A stretch of DNA of 64,000 bases from Rhodococcus sp. (in: high G+C Gram-positive bacteria). GTDB taxonomy: Bacteria > Actinomycetota > Actinomycetes > Mycobacteriales > Mycobacteriaceae. The DNA lies in the NCBI RefSeq assembly GCF_023264675.1, contig NZ_JAHFVG010000005.1, positions 62,001 through 126,000 of the forward strand, in the 5' to 3' direction. The position numbers were made by a program, and so were the translations under genes. Every line of letters starts with the position of its first letter. Within the stretch, counting starts at the first letter, position 1. Below are positions 15,220 through 24,450 of this stretch, piece after piece. The notes beneath the pieces were generated by a model. That model did no database searches and was not told the origin of the DNA. It worked only from the letters and a program-made list of their open reading frames with translations.

Positions 15220-17568
15220 TTACTTGCCGAATCCGGCTTTTCGAAGGGCGTCGGCCATCGAGCCACCGGCCGGCGTGCTTGTCTGCCGCCCTCCGCCGCG
15301 GTTGTCACGGCCCTGACCGGCCGGTCCGCCGCCCCGACTCTGGCCGCCCCGAGTCTGGCCTCCCTGACCCTGTTGGCGTCGGTCCGCACCGCCACGTGGT
15401 TTGTCCTTGCCGGCCTCGCCCGGCTCGTCGTCGAGCCGCAGGCTCAGCCCGATGCGCTGGCGCGGAATGTCGACCTCCATCACCTTCACCTTCACCACGT
15501 CACCGGACTTGACCACCTCGCGTGGGTCCTTCACGAAGTTGTGCGACATGGCCGAGACGTGAACCAGGCCGTCCTGATGCACTCCGACGTCGACGAATGC
15601 ACCGAAGGCAGCGACGTTCGTGACGACACCCTCCAGGGTCATTCCAGGTTTCAGGTGGGCGACCTTCTCGATCCCCGCGGCGAATGTCGCCGTCTTGAAC
15701 TCGGGGCGTGGATCTCGTCCAGGCTTCTCGAGTTCGGCGATGATGTCGGTGACCGTCGGGATGCCGAATCGCTCGTCGGCGAATTTCTGTGGTTGAAGGG
15801 CACGAAGCAGCGAGCCGTTTCCGATGACCTCCCGCACCCCGACGCCTGCAGACTCGACGATGCGTCGAACCACCGGGTATGCCTCCGGGTGCACGCTCGA
15901 CCGGTCGAGGGGGTCGTCGCCGTCGACGATCCGCAGGAATCCGGCGCACTGCTCGAAAGCCTTGGGCCCCAACCGTGCGACGTCCTTGAGCTTCGATCGG
16001 CTCGCGAACGGCCCGTGCTGATCGCGGTGCGCGACGATGCTCTCGGCAAGAGATCCGGCGACGCCGGAAACCCTCGACAACAGGGGAACCGATGCGGTGT
16101 TGACGTCGACGCCGACAGCGTTGACGGCGTCCTCGACGACTGCCGCCAACGACCGCGCGAGCAGCGACTCGGAGACGTCGTGCTGGTACTGCCCGACACC
16201 GATCGACTTCGGATCGATCTTCACCAGCTCGGCGAGCGGATCCTGTAGTCGACGAGCGATCGAGACGGCGCCACGGATGGACACGTCGAGGTCGGGCAGT
16301 TCACTCGATGCGTACGCCGACGCCGAATACACCGATGCACCGGCCTCCGAGACGACGATCTTGGTGAGCCCCGCTGCCGGGTACTTGGCGATCAGCTCTG
16401 CGGCGAGCGCGTCGGTCTCACGCGAGGCGGTGCCGTTGCCGATTGCCACCAACTGCACCGAATGCTTGGCGGCGAGCCCGGCAAGCGTGGCCAGTGCTTG
16501 ATCCCACTTGCCCTGCGGCATGTGCGGGTAGATCGTGTCGTAGTCGACGACTTTGCCGGTCGAGTCGACGACGGCCACCTTGGTTCCGGTACGGAAGCCG
16601 GGATCGAGCCCCATCGTGGCGCGGTTTCCTGCCGGAGCTGCCAACAGCAGATCTTTGAGGTTCGAGGCGAAGATGTCGACCGCGTCCTTCTCGGCGGACT
16701 GGCGCAGGCGCATTCGCACGTCGATCGCGAGCGTCACGAGCAGTTTGGTGCGCCACGCCCACCGGACGGTGTCGAGCAACCACCGGTCGGCGGGACGTCC
16801 ACGATCGGCGATGTCGAATTTGGTGGCGATGCGTCCCTCGTAGACCGTCGGGACACCGCGAGGGGTCTCGTCCTGCTCGGGTTCGAGACCGAGCGAGAGT
16901 ACATCCTCCTTCTCCCCGCGCAACGTCGCCAGAATTCGGTGAGACGGCAACGATGTGAACGGCTCCGAGAACTCGAAGTAGTCCGCGAACTTGGAGCCTT
17001 CGTCCTCTTTGCCTTTGCGGACCGTCGAGGTCAACTTTCCGTGCGTCCACATCAGTTCGCGAAGTTCGCCGACCAGGTCGGCATCCTCGGCGAATCTCTC
17101 GACCAGAATCGAGCGAGCGCCGTCGAGCTGCTCGGTGTCGAACTTCGTCGGGTCGGTCGAGGGGTCGGAGATCAAGGCATCGGCGACAGGTTCGTGTCCG
17201 GCTTCGCGTGCGATCTGCGCCTTGGTGCGCCGCTTGGGTTTGAACGGCAGGTAGATGTCCTCGACGCGCGCCTTGGTATCGGCCAGCATCAGCGACTGCT
17301 CCAGCGGTTCGTCGAGCTTGCCCTGGGACCGAATCGATTCGATGACCGCGTCGCGCCGCTCGTCCAGCTCACGGAGGTATCGCAGCCGTTCTTCGAGCTG
17401 ACGCAGCTGCGCGTCGTCCAGCATGCCGGTGACCTCTTTGCGGTACCGAGCGATGAACGGCACGGTGGATCCGCCGTCGAGTAACTCCACGGCGGCGCGA
17501 ACCTGGTCCTCACGAACGTCGAGTTCCTCGGCTATGCGCTTGTTCACAGTTTTCAGAGCAGTCGTCAC
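15220..17568 (-). CDS. tex: Tex-family S1 RNA-binding protein
   Basis: A 782-residue protein matching Tex, a nucleic-acid-binding factor that in other bacteria affects transcription and stress or toxin expression. It has an N-terminal helix-turn-helix-like region (LDGGSTVPFIARYRKEVTGMLD), a YqgF/RNase H-like domain (MGLDPGFRTGTKVAVVD), a helix-hairpin-helix region (ESIVAHRDQHGPFASRSKL) and an S1 domain (GMTLEGVVTNVAAFGAFVDV). The C-terminus is a Gly/Gln/Arg-rich, RGG-like tail followed by ADALRKAGFGK. The frame runs far upstream, but GTG 17568 (TTALKTVNKRIAEEL) is the conserved start and has GTAGGG before it. It diverges from the lipoprotein gene. Confidence 0.93.
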   Translation of the reverse strand: MTTALKTVNKRIAEELDVREDQVRAAVELLDGGSTVPFIARYRKEVTGMLDDAQLRQLEERLRYLRELDERRDAVIESIRSQGKLDEPLEQSLMLADTKARVEDIYLPFKPKRRTKAQIAREAGHEPVADALISDPSTDPTKFDTEQLDGARSILVERFAEDADLVGELRELMWTHGKLTSTVRKGKEDEGSKFADYFEFSEPFTSLPSHRILATLRGEKEDVLSLGLEPEQDETPRGVPTVYEGRIATKFDIADRGRPADRWLLDTVRWAWRTKLLVTLAIDVRMRLRQSAEKDAVDIFASNLKDLLLAAPAGNRATMGLDPGFRTGTKVAVVDSTGKVVDYDTIYPHMPQGKWDQALATLAGLAAKHSVQLVAIGNGTASRETDALAAELIAKYPAAGLTKIVVSEAGASVYSASAYASSELPDLDVSIRGAVSIARRLQDPLAELVKIDPKSIGVGQYQHDVSESLLARSLAAVVEDAVNAVGVDVNTASVPLLSRVSGVAGSLAESIVAHRDQHGPFASRSKLKDVARLGPKAFEQCAGFLRIVDGDDPLDRSSVHPEAYPVVRRIVESAGVGVREVIGNGSLLRALQPQKFADERFGIPTVTDIIAELEKPGRDPRPEFKTATFAAGIEKVAHLKPGMTLEGVVTNVAAFGAFVDVGVHQDGLVHVSAMSHNFVKDPREVVKSGDVVKVKVMEVDIPRQRIGLSLRLDDEPGEAGKDKPRGGADRRQQGQGGQTRGGQSRGGGPAGQGRDNRGGGRQTSTPAGGSMADALRKAGFGK

Positions 17569-17634
17569 GGCGCACGACCCTACAGCTACTCTGAGACAAG
17601 TAGTTCGACGGACCAGTGTGGGAGTGTTTCGAAA

Positions 17635-18591
17635 ATGTCCAGGCCGATGCAAGTCCTGGCCGTTTCGTGCGCTGCACTCGTCGCCGCGGTCGCCGTGCTT
17701 TTCGCCGGATGCGGCGTGCCCGAGGAATCGGAAGCCACCGAGTCGATCTCGACGTCCGAGTCGCCCTTTCCCGACAAGGACGCGGTGCAGGAACTCGATC
17801 TGGAAATGCGTGTGCCCCAGGCAATTCAGTCCGCCACCGAACGCGGCGCCGACATCGATTTCGCCGTGCTCGACCGTGACACCGGCGCCTACTTCTCGAA
17901 CGGCGACACAGTGCCGGTCGAAACCGCGTCGATATCGAAACTCTTCATCGCGGACCAAGTCTTCCACGGTGCCGATCTCGCTCAGGTGCCCGTGTCGGCC
18001 GACGATATGGCATCCCTGACCACGATGCTCGAATCCTCCGACGACTTCGCTGCGAACTACCTGTGGAATCAGTACGGCGGGAACGACATCGTCACCACCG
18101 TCGCGCAGCGATACGGCCTCACGGCCACCGCAGCGCCCTGGGACGGACAATGGTGGAACACCACGTCCACCACCGGCGACATCGTCGCGTATTACACGAG
18201 GATGCTCGACGGCGCCGGCGGCCTGTCACCCGAGTCCACCGCCACGATGATCGGACTTCTCCGCGAGTCGAAGCCGGTGGCAACCGATGGCTATCACCAG
18301 CACTTCGGGGTTGTGGACGCTCTCCCGGGCGAGCCGGTTCGGGCCGTGAAGCAGGGATGGATGTGCTGCATCGCCGACCGATGGATTCACTGGTCGACAG
18401 GAACTGTCGGCGTGAACAATCGCTACATCGTCGCGTTCGTCTCTCGCGAGGCGATTCACTACGAGGACGACATGGAACGCTATCCCGACACGGCGGTGGT
18501 GGACGTGACCGACGACAGCAGCGCTCAGCACGCCAGGGACACCGTCACCGGCTTCGTGAGCATGCTCTTCCCCGACGGACGAATCGACTAG
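17635..18591 (+). CDS. LppW-like lipoprotein, serine beta-lactamase/PBP fold
   Basis: A 318-residue predicted lipoprotein. The signal peptide ends in a lipobox LFAGC (Cys26), followed by a Ser/Glu-rich spacer. The rest resembles class A beta-lactamase-like serine hydrolases: SISK (Ser99 and Lys102) fits the catalytic SxxK, and KQGW later fits the KTG position with Thr replaced. The glutamate of the omega loop is not obvious, so hydrolytic activity is uncertain. It corresponds in fold and neighbourhood to LppW (Rv2905), here between tex and trmD. It converges on trmD with a 53-base gap and no strong hairpin. Confidence 0.78.
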   Translation: MSRPMQVLAVSCAALVAAVAVLFAGCGVPEESEATESISTSESPFPDKDAVQELDLEMRVPQAIQSATERGADIDFAVLDRDTGAYFSNGDTVPVETASISKLFIADQVFHGADLAQVPVSADDMASLTTMLESSDDFAANYLWNQYGGNDIVTTVAQRYGLTATAAPWDGQWWNTTSTTGDIVAYYTRMLDGAGGLSPESTATMIGLLRESKPVATDGYHQHFGVVDALPGEPVRAVKQGWMCCIADRWIHWSTGTVGVNNRYIVAFVSREAIHYEDDMERYPDTAVVDVTDDSSAQHARDTVTGFVSMLFPDGRID

Positions 18592-18644
18592 GCCTTCAAC
18601 GGAACCGGTCGATCACCGCCGGGAGGTGCTGGAGGTGAGAACGG

Positions 18645-19325
18645 TCAGCCGTCGAGCAGATCGGGCCTACGCTCGGCAGTGCGGGCGCGAGATTGTTCCA
18701 GACGCCACGCAGCAATCTTGGCGTGATCGCCCGACAGCAGAATCGCCGGCACATCGAGACCGCGCCAATTCACCGGCCTGGTATAACTCGGACCCTCCAG
18801 CATGCCGTCGGAGAACGAATCTTCTTGGTGCGACTGCTGATTGCCGAGAACGCCCGGCACAAGACGAACGACGGCCTCGCTCATAACGAGCACTGCGGCT
18901 TCCCCGCCGATAAGCACGTAGTCGCCGATGCTCACTTCTTCGACACGCACCCGGCGGGAAGCATCGTCGAACACGCGTTGATCGATGCCCTCGTAGCGGC
19001 CACAAGCGAACACGAGATGCCGCTCCTGCGACCACCGTTCAGCGGTGCGCTGGGTGAAGGGCACACCGGCAGGAGTGGGTACCACCAGGAGCGACTCCTC
19101 GGTGAGCACATCGTCCAGCGCATCACCCCACACGGTGGGCTTCATGACCATCCCGGGTCCACCACCGTAGGGCGAATCGTCGACGGCTTTGTGGACATCG
19201 TGCGTCCAGGCACGCAGGTCGTGCACACCGAGGGAGACCAGACCCTTGTCGATCGCTCTGCCCAACAAAGCAGTTCGGAGCGGGTCGAGGTACTCGGGGA
19301 AGATCGTGATCACATCGAGTTTCAC
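18645..19325 (-). CDS. trmD: tRNA (guanine37-N1)-methyltransferase
   Basis: A 226-residue SPOUT methyltransferase that makes m1G37 in tRNA and prevents +1 frameshifting. The SAM-binding trefoil knot shows in LVFACGRYEGIDQRVFD and SIGDYVLIGGEAAVLV; DDSPYGGGPGMVMKP is also diagnostic. The frame is open far upstream, but GTG 19325 (KLDVITIFPEYLDPL) is the family start and lies 4 bases after the rimM stop. It is the last gene of the rpsP-KH-rimM-trmD operon. Confidence 0.97.
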   Translation of the reverse strand: MKLDVITIFPEYLDPLRTALLGRAIDKGLVSLGVHDLRAWTHDVHKAVDDSPYGGGPGMVMKPTVWGDALDDVLTEESLLVVPTPAGVPFTQRTAERWSQERHLVFACGRYEGIDQRVFDDASRRVRVEEVSIGDYVLIGGEAAVLVMSEAVVRLVPGVLGNQQSHQEDSFSDGMLEGPSYTRPVNWRGLDVPAILLSGDHAKIAAWRLEQSRARTAERRPDLLDG

Positions 19326-19329
19326 GCGC

Positions 19330-19860
19330 TCACTCCGGATCCAGCAGTCCTTCGGGCGGATCGATCTCGATGACTTTGTCCGCCAGCGACACCGAGGTGA
19401 CGATCGCTGCCACGAACGGAACCAGAAGTTCGGCCCGCGACCCGTCGGCAGGACGGATGGACAACAACTCCCCCGCCGCGGAGTGAAGGACCTCGCGTAC
19501 CGTGCCGACGACTTCACCGTCGACCAACCGGACCGACAGGCCTTCCAGCTCATGGTCGTAGAATTCGTCCGGGTCCTCCGACGGCGGCAGATCGTCCGAC
19601 TCGACGAAGAACAACGTGCCGCGCAGTGCATCGGCCGCGGTGCGATCTTCGACACCGGTCAAGCGCAGCAGAAGCCGCCCGGAGTGATCCCGGGCGGCTT
19701 CGACTGTGTATGGAAGAGTGTCGGTCTGAGTACGCGGCTTGCGGCCACGCAGTACTGCACCTACGGCAAAGCGGTCGTCGGGCTCGTCGGTGCGAACCTC
19801 GACGACGACCTCACCTTTGACGCCGTGCGACTTCGCCACACGACCGATCACAAGCTCCAT
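19330..19860 (-). CDS. rimM: 16S rRNA processing protein RimM
   Basis: A 176-residue ribosome-maturation factor that acts on the 30S head and binds S19. It has the N-terminal RimM barrel ([22 protein letters not shown], about 1-90) and a PRC barrel at the C-terminus ([22 protein letters not shown]; then [14 protein letters not shown]). It is 6 bases after the KH-protein gene and 4 bases before trmD, so clearly part of the same operon. Confidence 0.96.
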   Translation of the reverse strand: MELVIGRVAKSHGVKGEVVVEVRTDEPDDRFAVGAVLRGRKPRTQTDTLPYTVEAARDHSGRLLLRLTGVEDRTAADALRGTLFFVESDDLPPSEDPDEFYDHELEGLSVRLVDGEVVGTVREVLHSAAGELLSIRPADGSRAELLVPFVAAIVTSVSLADKVIEIDPPEGLLDPE

Positions 19861-19866
19861 GTACTT

Positions 19867-20109
19867 CTACTGATCGGTATCGACGACGTCGACGCGGATT
19901 CCGCGTCCACCGATACCCGACACGAGAGTACGAAGAGCAGTTGCCGTTCGACCTCCACGACCGATCACCTTGCCCAGATCGTCGGGATGCACATGCACCT
20001 CGACGGTGCGGCCCTTGCGGCCGGTGATCAGTTCGACGCGGACGTCGTCAGGATTGGCGACGATGCCGCGAACGAGATGTTCGACGGCGTCGGCGACAAC
20101 GGCACTCAC
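19867..20109 (-). CDS. KH-domain RNA-binding protein (KhpA type)
   Basis: An 80-residue single KH domain with the GxxG-type loop IGRGGR (49-54) in [18 protein letters not shown]. KhpA-type proteins bind RNA, often with KhpB/Jag, and influence cell size or ribosome maturation. The GTG start overlaps the rpsP stop by GTGA, implying translational coupling. It corresponds to Rv2908c. Confidence 0.94.
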   Translation of the reverse strand: MSAVVADAVEHLVRGIVANPDDVRVELITGRKGRTVEVHVHPDDLGKVIGRGGRTATALRTLVSGIGGRGIRVDVVDTDQ

Positions 20110-20597
20110 TTCTCAGCAGCCTCGGCGGCCGGCGCCTCTGCCGTTTCGGTGGCAGCAGCGTCGTCGGTCTTGGCAGCATCTTCGGTCTTGGCAGCGTCGT
20201 CGGCCTTGGGAGCCTTCTTCTTCTTGGCCGTGGTGGCGTCACCGAGCGGCTCGGCGTCGGCCTGAGCCAGCGCAGCGTTGAACAGGTCCAGCTTGGACGG
20301 CTTGGGCTCGGCGAGACGGAGGGTGCCCTCGGTGCCCGGGAGGCCCTTGTACTTCTGCCAGTCGCCGGTGATCTTCAGCAGAGCCTCGACGGGCTCGGTC
20401 GGCTGTGCGCCGACGTTGAGCCAGTACTGCGCGCGCTCGGAATCGATGTCGATGATCGACGGATCCTGCTTGGGCTCGTACTTGCCGATGGTCTCGATCG
20501 CACGGCCGTTACGGCGAGTGCGAGAGTCGGCGATGACGACGCGGTAGTGCGGGGTGCGGATCTTACCGATACGCATGAGCTTGATCTTCACAGCCAT
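20106..20597 (-). CDS. rpsP: 30S ribosomal protein S16 with extended tail
   Basis: S16 stabilises the 5-prime domain of 16S rRNA during 30S assembly. The core [35 protein letters not shown]... is canonical (about 1-110). At 163 residues it is about twice the E. coli length: the C-terminus has a basic [10 protein letters not shown] patch and an Ala/Glu/Asp/Thr repeat-like tail ([17 protein letters not shown]), as in other actinobacteria. It heads the operon and its promoter shares a 17-base core with rplS. Confidence 0.97.
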   Translation of the reverse strand: MAVKIKLMRIGKIRTPHYRVVIADSRTRRNGRAIETIGKYEPKQDPSIIDIDSERAQYWLNVGAQPTEPVEALLKITGDWQKYKGLPGTEGTLRLAEPKPSKLDLFNAALAQADAEPLGDATTAKKKKAPKADDAAKTEDAAKTDDAAATETAEAPAAEAAEK

Positions 20598-20725
20598 GAA
20601 AAATAGAGCCTTTCGAAGTGGTCACGGCGCAATTCTGCGGTGCGCATGGACTGCACACCCGGTTTTGCGTTGATGGGGTGTTGTGACCGCCGTGCGGTAC
20701 GTAACCGGTGGACGGGCGAACAGCA

Positions 20726-20760
20726 GCCTATTGTGCCAGACGATGAGTGCGAGCAGTTAA
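20726..20760 (-). promoter_or_regulatory. rpsP operon promoter with core shared with rplS
   Basis: The plus-strand core GCCTATTGTGCCAGACG at 20726-20742 is identical to that at 14276-14292. Read on the minus strand it gives -10 CACAAT (20730-20735) with a candidate -35 TTAACT (20755-20760) and a 19-base spacer. It lies about 130 bases before the rpsP start. Confidence 0.55.
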
Positions 20761-20791
20761 TCGCCTGTACACCGAGCGTACGAATCTGCGA

Positions 20792-21679
20792 TTACGCCAC
20801 CAGCAGTATCGCGAGAGCCGGGAGTGTGTTGTTGACCGAGTGGGCGGTGGCCGACGCAGCGACAGACCCACTACGCATCCGTGCCACCCCGATGGCCAGC
20901 CCGCCCCACAGCAGGACTACAAATCGCCATCCCTCGCGGTGCCAGAGCGCGAACAGCACCGCGGTGACGATCAGAATCACCCAGCGATTTCCCAGCAGGC
21001 CCGATGCAGTGGACCAGAACGAGGACTGTGGGCTTGATCCCTGCGCGCCGGATCGCGGTCCGCTCGCCCGGCGTTCGAGAGCGCCCCACAACATTCCCCG
21101 AAACATGACTTCTTCACAGAAGGGGGCACCAAGCCACACCCACGCCGCGAGAACGACCTTCCACGGCATCTCGATGCCCAGTAGCCCGCCGAGCGGCGCC
21201 TGATCTGCGAGATCGGTCTGCGCGAGGACCACCAGCGCCAGCACGATCCCGCCGGCGAGCGCAGCCGTTCCCCAGGCGAATCCGGTGCGCACATCGCCGC
21301 CGAATTCCGACCAGGACGTCGGAAACCCGAAATCGACCACCGGCCCGTTGCCCCGGTACTTGCTGATTCCGAAGGCGACCGACGCCGCGACAATGCTCGG
21401 AATCATGATCGCGAGAACGTACACCCACGACGTGTCGGTCGAGACGACCAGCGGCAGGGTGAGAAAACCGGCCAGGTTGAGGGTCAGCACGGCCGCGGCA
21501 GCGGGAATTCCCCACTTCTGCCGCTCCCGACGCTTGTTCGACGCGTCCTCCGCTCGCCAATAGGCGTCGGACAATCCGGAATCGACGTTGTGCACGGCGT
21601 TCATCGGAGCCATGCCGGCCCAGCTCGGCGGCCGGGCAGCCGGATCCGGCGGCGGTTGTCCCGGGAACGACGGCGTCAT
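20792..21679 (-). CDS. CPBP-family intramembrane protease
   Basis: A 295-residue membrane protein of the CAAX protease/bacteriocin-processing (CPBP, Abi) family. The three motif groups are visible: CEEVMFRGMLWGALERR (EE...R), FALWHREGWR and ATAHSVNN near the C-terminus, supplying the glutamates and histidines of the active site. About eight hydrophobic helices follow a Pro-rich cytoplasmic N-terminus. Its ATG overlaps the amidohydrolase stop by ATGA, so the two are coupled. Substrate unknown; members range from prenyl-protein proteases to immunity proteins. Confidence 0.88.
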   Translation of the reverse strand: MTPSFPGQPPPDPAARPPSWAGMAPMNAVHNVDSGLSDAYWRAEDASNKRRERQKWGIPAAAAVLTLNLAGFLTLPLVVSTDTSWVYVLAIMIPSIVAASVAFGISKYRGNGPVVDFGFPTSWSEFGGDVRTGFAWGTAALAGGIVLALVVLAQTDLADQAPLGGLLGIEMPWKVVLAAWVWLGAPFCEEVMFRGMLWGALERRASGPRSGAQGSSPQSSFWSTASGLLGNRWVILIVTAVLFALWHREGWRFVVLLWGGLAIGVARMRSGSVAASATAHSVNNTLPALAILLVA

Positions 21680-22761
21680 CGACCAGTTCTCATCGGAACG
21701 CCCCGCAAGACAATGATGTCGGGCGCCGCGAGCACGTCAGGGCCCTGGCGGGGGTCTTCCCGGTACACGACGAGGTCGGCCGGTGCGTCGTGTTCGAGGC
21801 CCGGCCACCCGAGCCACGTACGCGCCACCCAGCTGGCAGATCCGAGCGCCTCGGTGGCCGACATGCCGATACCGGTGAGCGCGTGGACCTCGTCGGCGAT
21901 CCGACCGTGCCGAATCGATCCGCCTGCATCGGTTCCGGCGAAGATCGGAACACCGGCGTCGTGCGCTCGGCCGACCGTCTCGGACACCCTGCCGTGAAGC
22001 TCGCGCATGTGGCGCGCGTACACCGGGTATCGCGTCGCCGATGCTGCGATGTCGGGAAACGTCTCGATATTGATGAGCGTCGGAACCAACGCCGTTCCAT
22101 GGGCCACCATCATCTCGACGGTCTCGTCGGTGAGCCCGGTGCCGTGCTCGATGCAATCGATGCCTGCACCGATCAGCCCGGGCAACGCATCTTCACCGAA
22201 GACGTGGGCCGTCACCCGCGCCCCTTCGTCGTGGGCAGCGTCGATCGCTGTCTTCAGGATCTTTTCGTCCCACAGCGGTCGGAGATCGCCGACGCCCCGG
22301 TCGATCCAATCGCCGACGAGCTTGACCCACCCGTCACCGAAGCGCGCCTGTTGTCGAACCGCATCGGGCAGCTGAGACTCGTCCTCGATGTCGATGGCGA
22401 GACCGGGGATGTATCTCTTCGGCGACGCGATGTGGCGTCCGGCCCTGATGATGCGCGGCAGGTCCTCGTACTCGTCGAGTACGCGGGTGTCCACCGGGGA
22501 CCCCGCGTCGCGCAGCAGCAACGCACCGACGTCGCGCTCGGCCTTCGCCTGCTCGAGCGCACCAGGCAGATCCTCGTGGCCTCCGCCGTACTTGATGCCG
22601 ACATGGCAGTGCGCGTCCACCAAACCTGGGAGAATCCACCCGTCCTCGCACAGGGGCACCGCATCGAGGATCGGGTCGAGTGAAATCCTCCCGTCCCGAA
22701 TCCACAGGTCGACCTCGCCCTCGCCCGGCAGCGCTCGACCCCGAACCCGATACGCAGCCAC
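21676..22761 (-). CDS. Metal-dependent amidohydrolase (imidazolonepropionase-like)
   Basis: A 361-residue amidohydrolase-superfamily protein. ILPGLVDAHCHVG gives the HxH metal ligands, VTAHVFGEDA and DCIEHGTGLT the later histidines, and FAGTDAGGSIRHG the catalytic aspartate, so the site looks intact. The substrate cannot be told from sequence; related enzymes are often annotated as imidazolonepropionase or prolidase-like. It lies 6 bases after ffh, is coupled to the CPBP gene and corresponds to Rv2915c in position. Confidence 0.85.
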   Translation of the reverse strand: MAAYRVRGRALPGEGEVDLWIRDGRISLDPILDAVPLCEDGWILPGLVDAHCHVGIKYGGGHEDLPGALEQAKAERDVGALLLRDAGSPVDTRVLDEYEDLPRIIRAGRHIASPKRYIPGLAIDIEDESQLPDAVRQQARFGDGWVKLVGDWIDRGVGDLRPLWDEKILKTAIDAAHDEGARVTAHVFGEDALPGLIGAGIDCIEHGTGLTDETVEMMVAHGTALVPTLINIETFPDIAASATRYPVYARHMRELHGRVSETVGRAHDAGVPIFAGTDAGGSIRHGRIADEVHALTGIGMSATEALGSASWVARTWLGWPGLEHDAPADLVVYREDPRQGPDVLAAPDIIVLRGVPMRTGR

Positions 22762-22767
22762 TGCGAG

Positions 22768-24336
22768 CTACTTCTTGGGCAGCTTCAGCGAAGAAAGGTC
22801 GATACCTTCGAGGCCCGGAGGAATCTGATCCAGACCCTTGGGCATGCCGGAAAGGTCGGGCATACCGGCAGGCATCCCGCCCGGCAAACCACCGGGCATT
22901 CCGGGGAATCCTCCACGAATCTTGGGCTGTGTGGGGCCGCGGCCGCCCTTCTTCCCCTTCTTGCCCTTCTTGCTTCGTACCTGCTTGCGTGCCCCGGGCA
23001 TGCCCATCCGACCTGCCATGGCGGACATCATCTTCCGAGCCTCGAAGAAGCGATCGACGAGTTGATTGACATCGGAGACCTTGACACCCGAGCCGTTCGC
23101 GATGCGCAGGCGACGAGATGCGTTGATGATTTTCGGATCGGTCCGCTCGTGCTGGGTCATGCCGCGGATGATCGCCTGCACTCTGTCGAGTTGCTTCTCG
23201 TCGACATTGGCCAGTTCCTTCATCTGACCGGCACCGGGAAGCATCCCGAGGAGGTTGCCGATCGGACCCATCTTTCGGACAGCCATCATCTGCTCGAGAA
23301 AATCATCGAGGGTGAGCTGACCGGACCCGATCTTGTTCGCTGTGGCCTCGGCCTGCTCGGCATCGAAGTGTTGCTCGGCCTGCTCGATGAGGCTGAGCAC
23401 GTCGCCCATGCCGAGAATCCGACTTGCCATGCGATCCGGATGGAAGACGTCGAAGTCCTCCAGCTTCTCACCGGTCGATGCGAACATGATCGGCGCACCG
23501 GTCACCTCGCGAACGCTGAGCGCTGCACCGCCGCGGGCATCGCCGTCGAGCTTGGTCAGCACGACGCCGGTGAAGCCGACTCCGTCGCGGAAGGCCTGGG
23601 CGGTGCTCACTGCGTCCTGGCCGACCATGGCATCGAGGACGAACAAGGTTTCGTCGGGTTCCACCGCATCCCGGATGCCTGCGGCCTGATTCATCAGTTC
23701 GGTATCGATACCGAGACGTCCGGCGGTATCAACGATCACGATGTCGTACTGCTTGCTCCGCGCTTCGGCGACGCCGGCACGCGCGACCTCGACAGGGTCG
23801 GCGGCCGAGATGCCCAATTCGTTCTCGCCGCCGCCGATCGACGTACCGGGATGCGGGGCGAATACTGTTGCGCCTGCTCGTTCTCCGACGATCTGCAGCT
23901 GGCTGACTGCACCGGGCCGTTGCAGATCGCAGGCGACGAGAAGGGGGGTGTGACCCTGATCCTTGAGCCACTTCGCGAGCTTGCCGGCGAGCGTCGTCTT
24001 ACCGGAGCCCTGCAGACCCGCAAGCATGATGACGGTCGGAGGGGTCTTCGCGAAGGTCAGTCGCCGAGTTTCACCGCCGAGGATTCCGACGAGTTCCTCG
24101 TTGACGATCTTGACGACCTGCTGGGCGGGATTGAGAGCACCGGAGACCTCGGCCCCCTTGGCCCGTGTCTTGATACGGGTGACGAACTCGCGCACCACCG
24201 GGAGTGCGACGTCGGCTTCGAGCAGCGCAAGCCTGATGTCGCGGGCGGTGGCGTCGATGTCGGCACCGGAGAGACGGCCCTTGCCACGCAGGTCCTTGAG
24301 GGTCCCGGTCAACCTGTCGGAAAGGGATTCGAACAC
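22768..24336 (-). CDS. ffh: Signal recognition particle GTPase Ffh
   Basis: The protein part of the signal recognition particle. The start is taken as GTG 24336 (FESLSDRLTGTLKDLRG), because AGGAG lies 8 bases upstream and Ffh proteins begin this way; an ATG 8 codons earlier is open but lacks a good ribosome site. The resulting 522 residues fit the family. N domain (1-90), then G domain with P-loop AGLQGSGKTTLAGKL (about 106-120), DTAGRLGIDTELM and TKLDGDARGGAALS. The methionine-rich M domain follows (RKMGPIGNLLGMLPG) and a Met/Gly/Pro-rich tail. FtsY, its receptor, is encoded 6 kb upstream. Confidence 0.97.
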   Translation of the reverse strand: MFESLSDRLTGTLKDLRGKGRLSGADIDATARDIRLALLEADVALPVVREFVTRIKTRAKGAEVSGALNPAQQVVKIVNEELVGILGGETRRLTFAKTPPTVIMLAGLQGSGKTTLAGKLAKWLKDQGHTPLLVACDLQRPGAVSQLQIVGERAGATVFAPHPGTSIGGGENELGISAADPVEVARAGVAEARSKQYDIVIVDTAGRLGIDTELMNQAAGIRDAVEPDETLFVLDAMVGQDAVSTAQAFRDGVGFTGVVLTKLDGDARGGAALSVREVTGAPIMFASTGEKLEDFDVFHPDRMASRILGMGDVLSLIEQAEQHFDAEQAEATANKIGSGQLTLDDFLEQMMAVRKMGPIGNLLGMLPGAGQMKELANVDEKQLDRVQAIIRGMTQHERTDPKIINASRRLRIANGSGVKVSDVNQLVDRFFEARKMMSAMAGRMGMPGARKQVRSKKGKKGKKGGRGPTQPKIRGGFPGMPGGLPGGMPAGMPDLSGMPKGLDQIPPGLEGIDLSSLKLPKK

Positions 24337-24450
24337 CGATTGCACTCCTGAGTTGGGCATGTTGATCGAGCAGAACGTGGCTCCAGACTAGCGCCCGATC
24401 CTGCGATGCGTCGTCAGCGAGTACCCCGAGCGACCGGCCGATGTCTCGAC

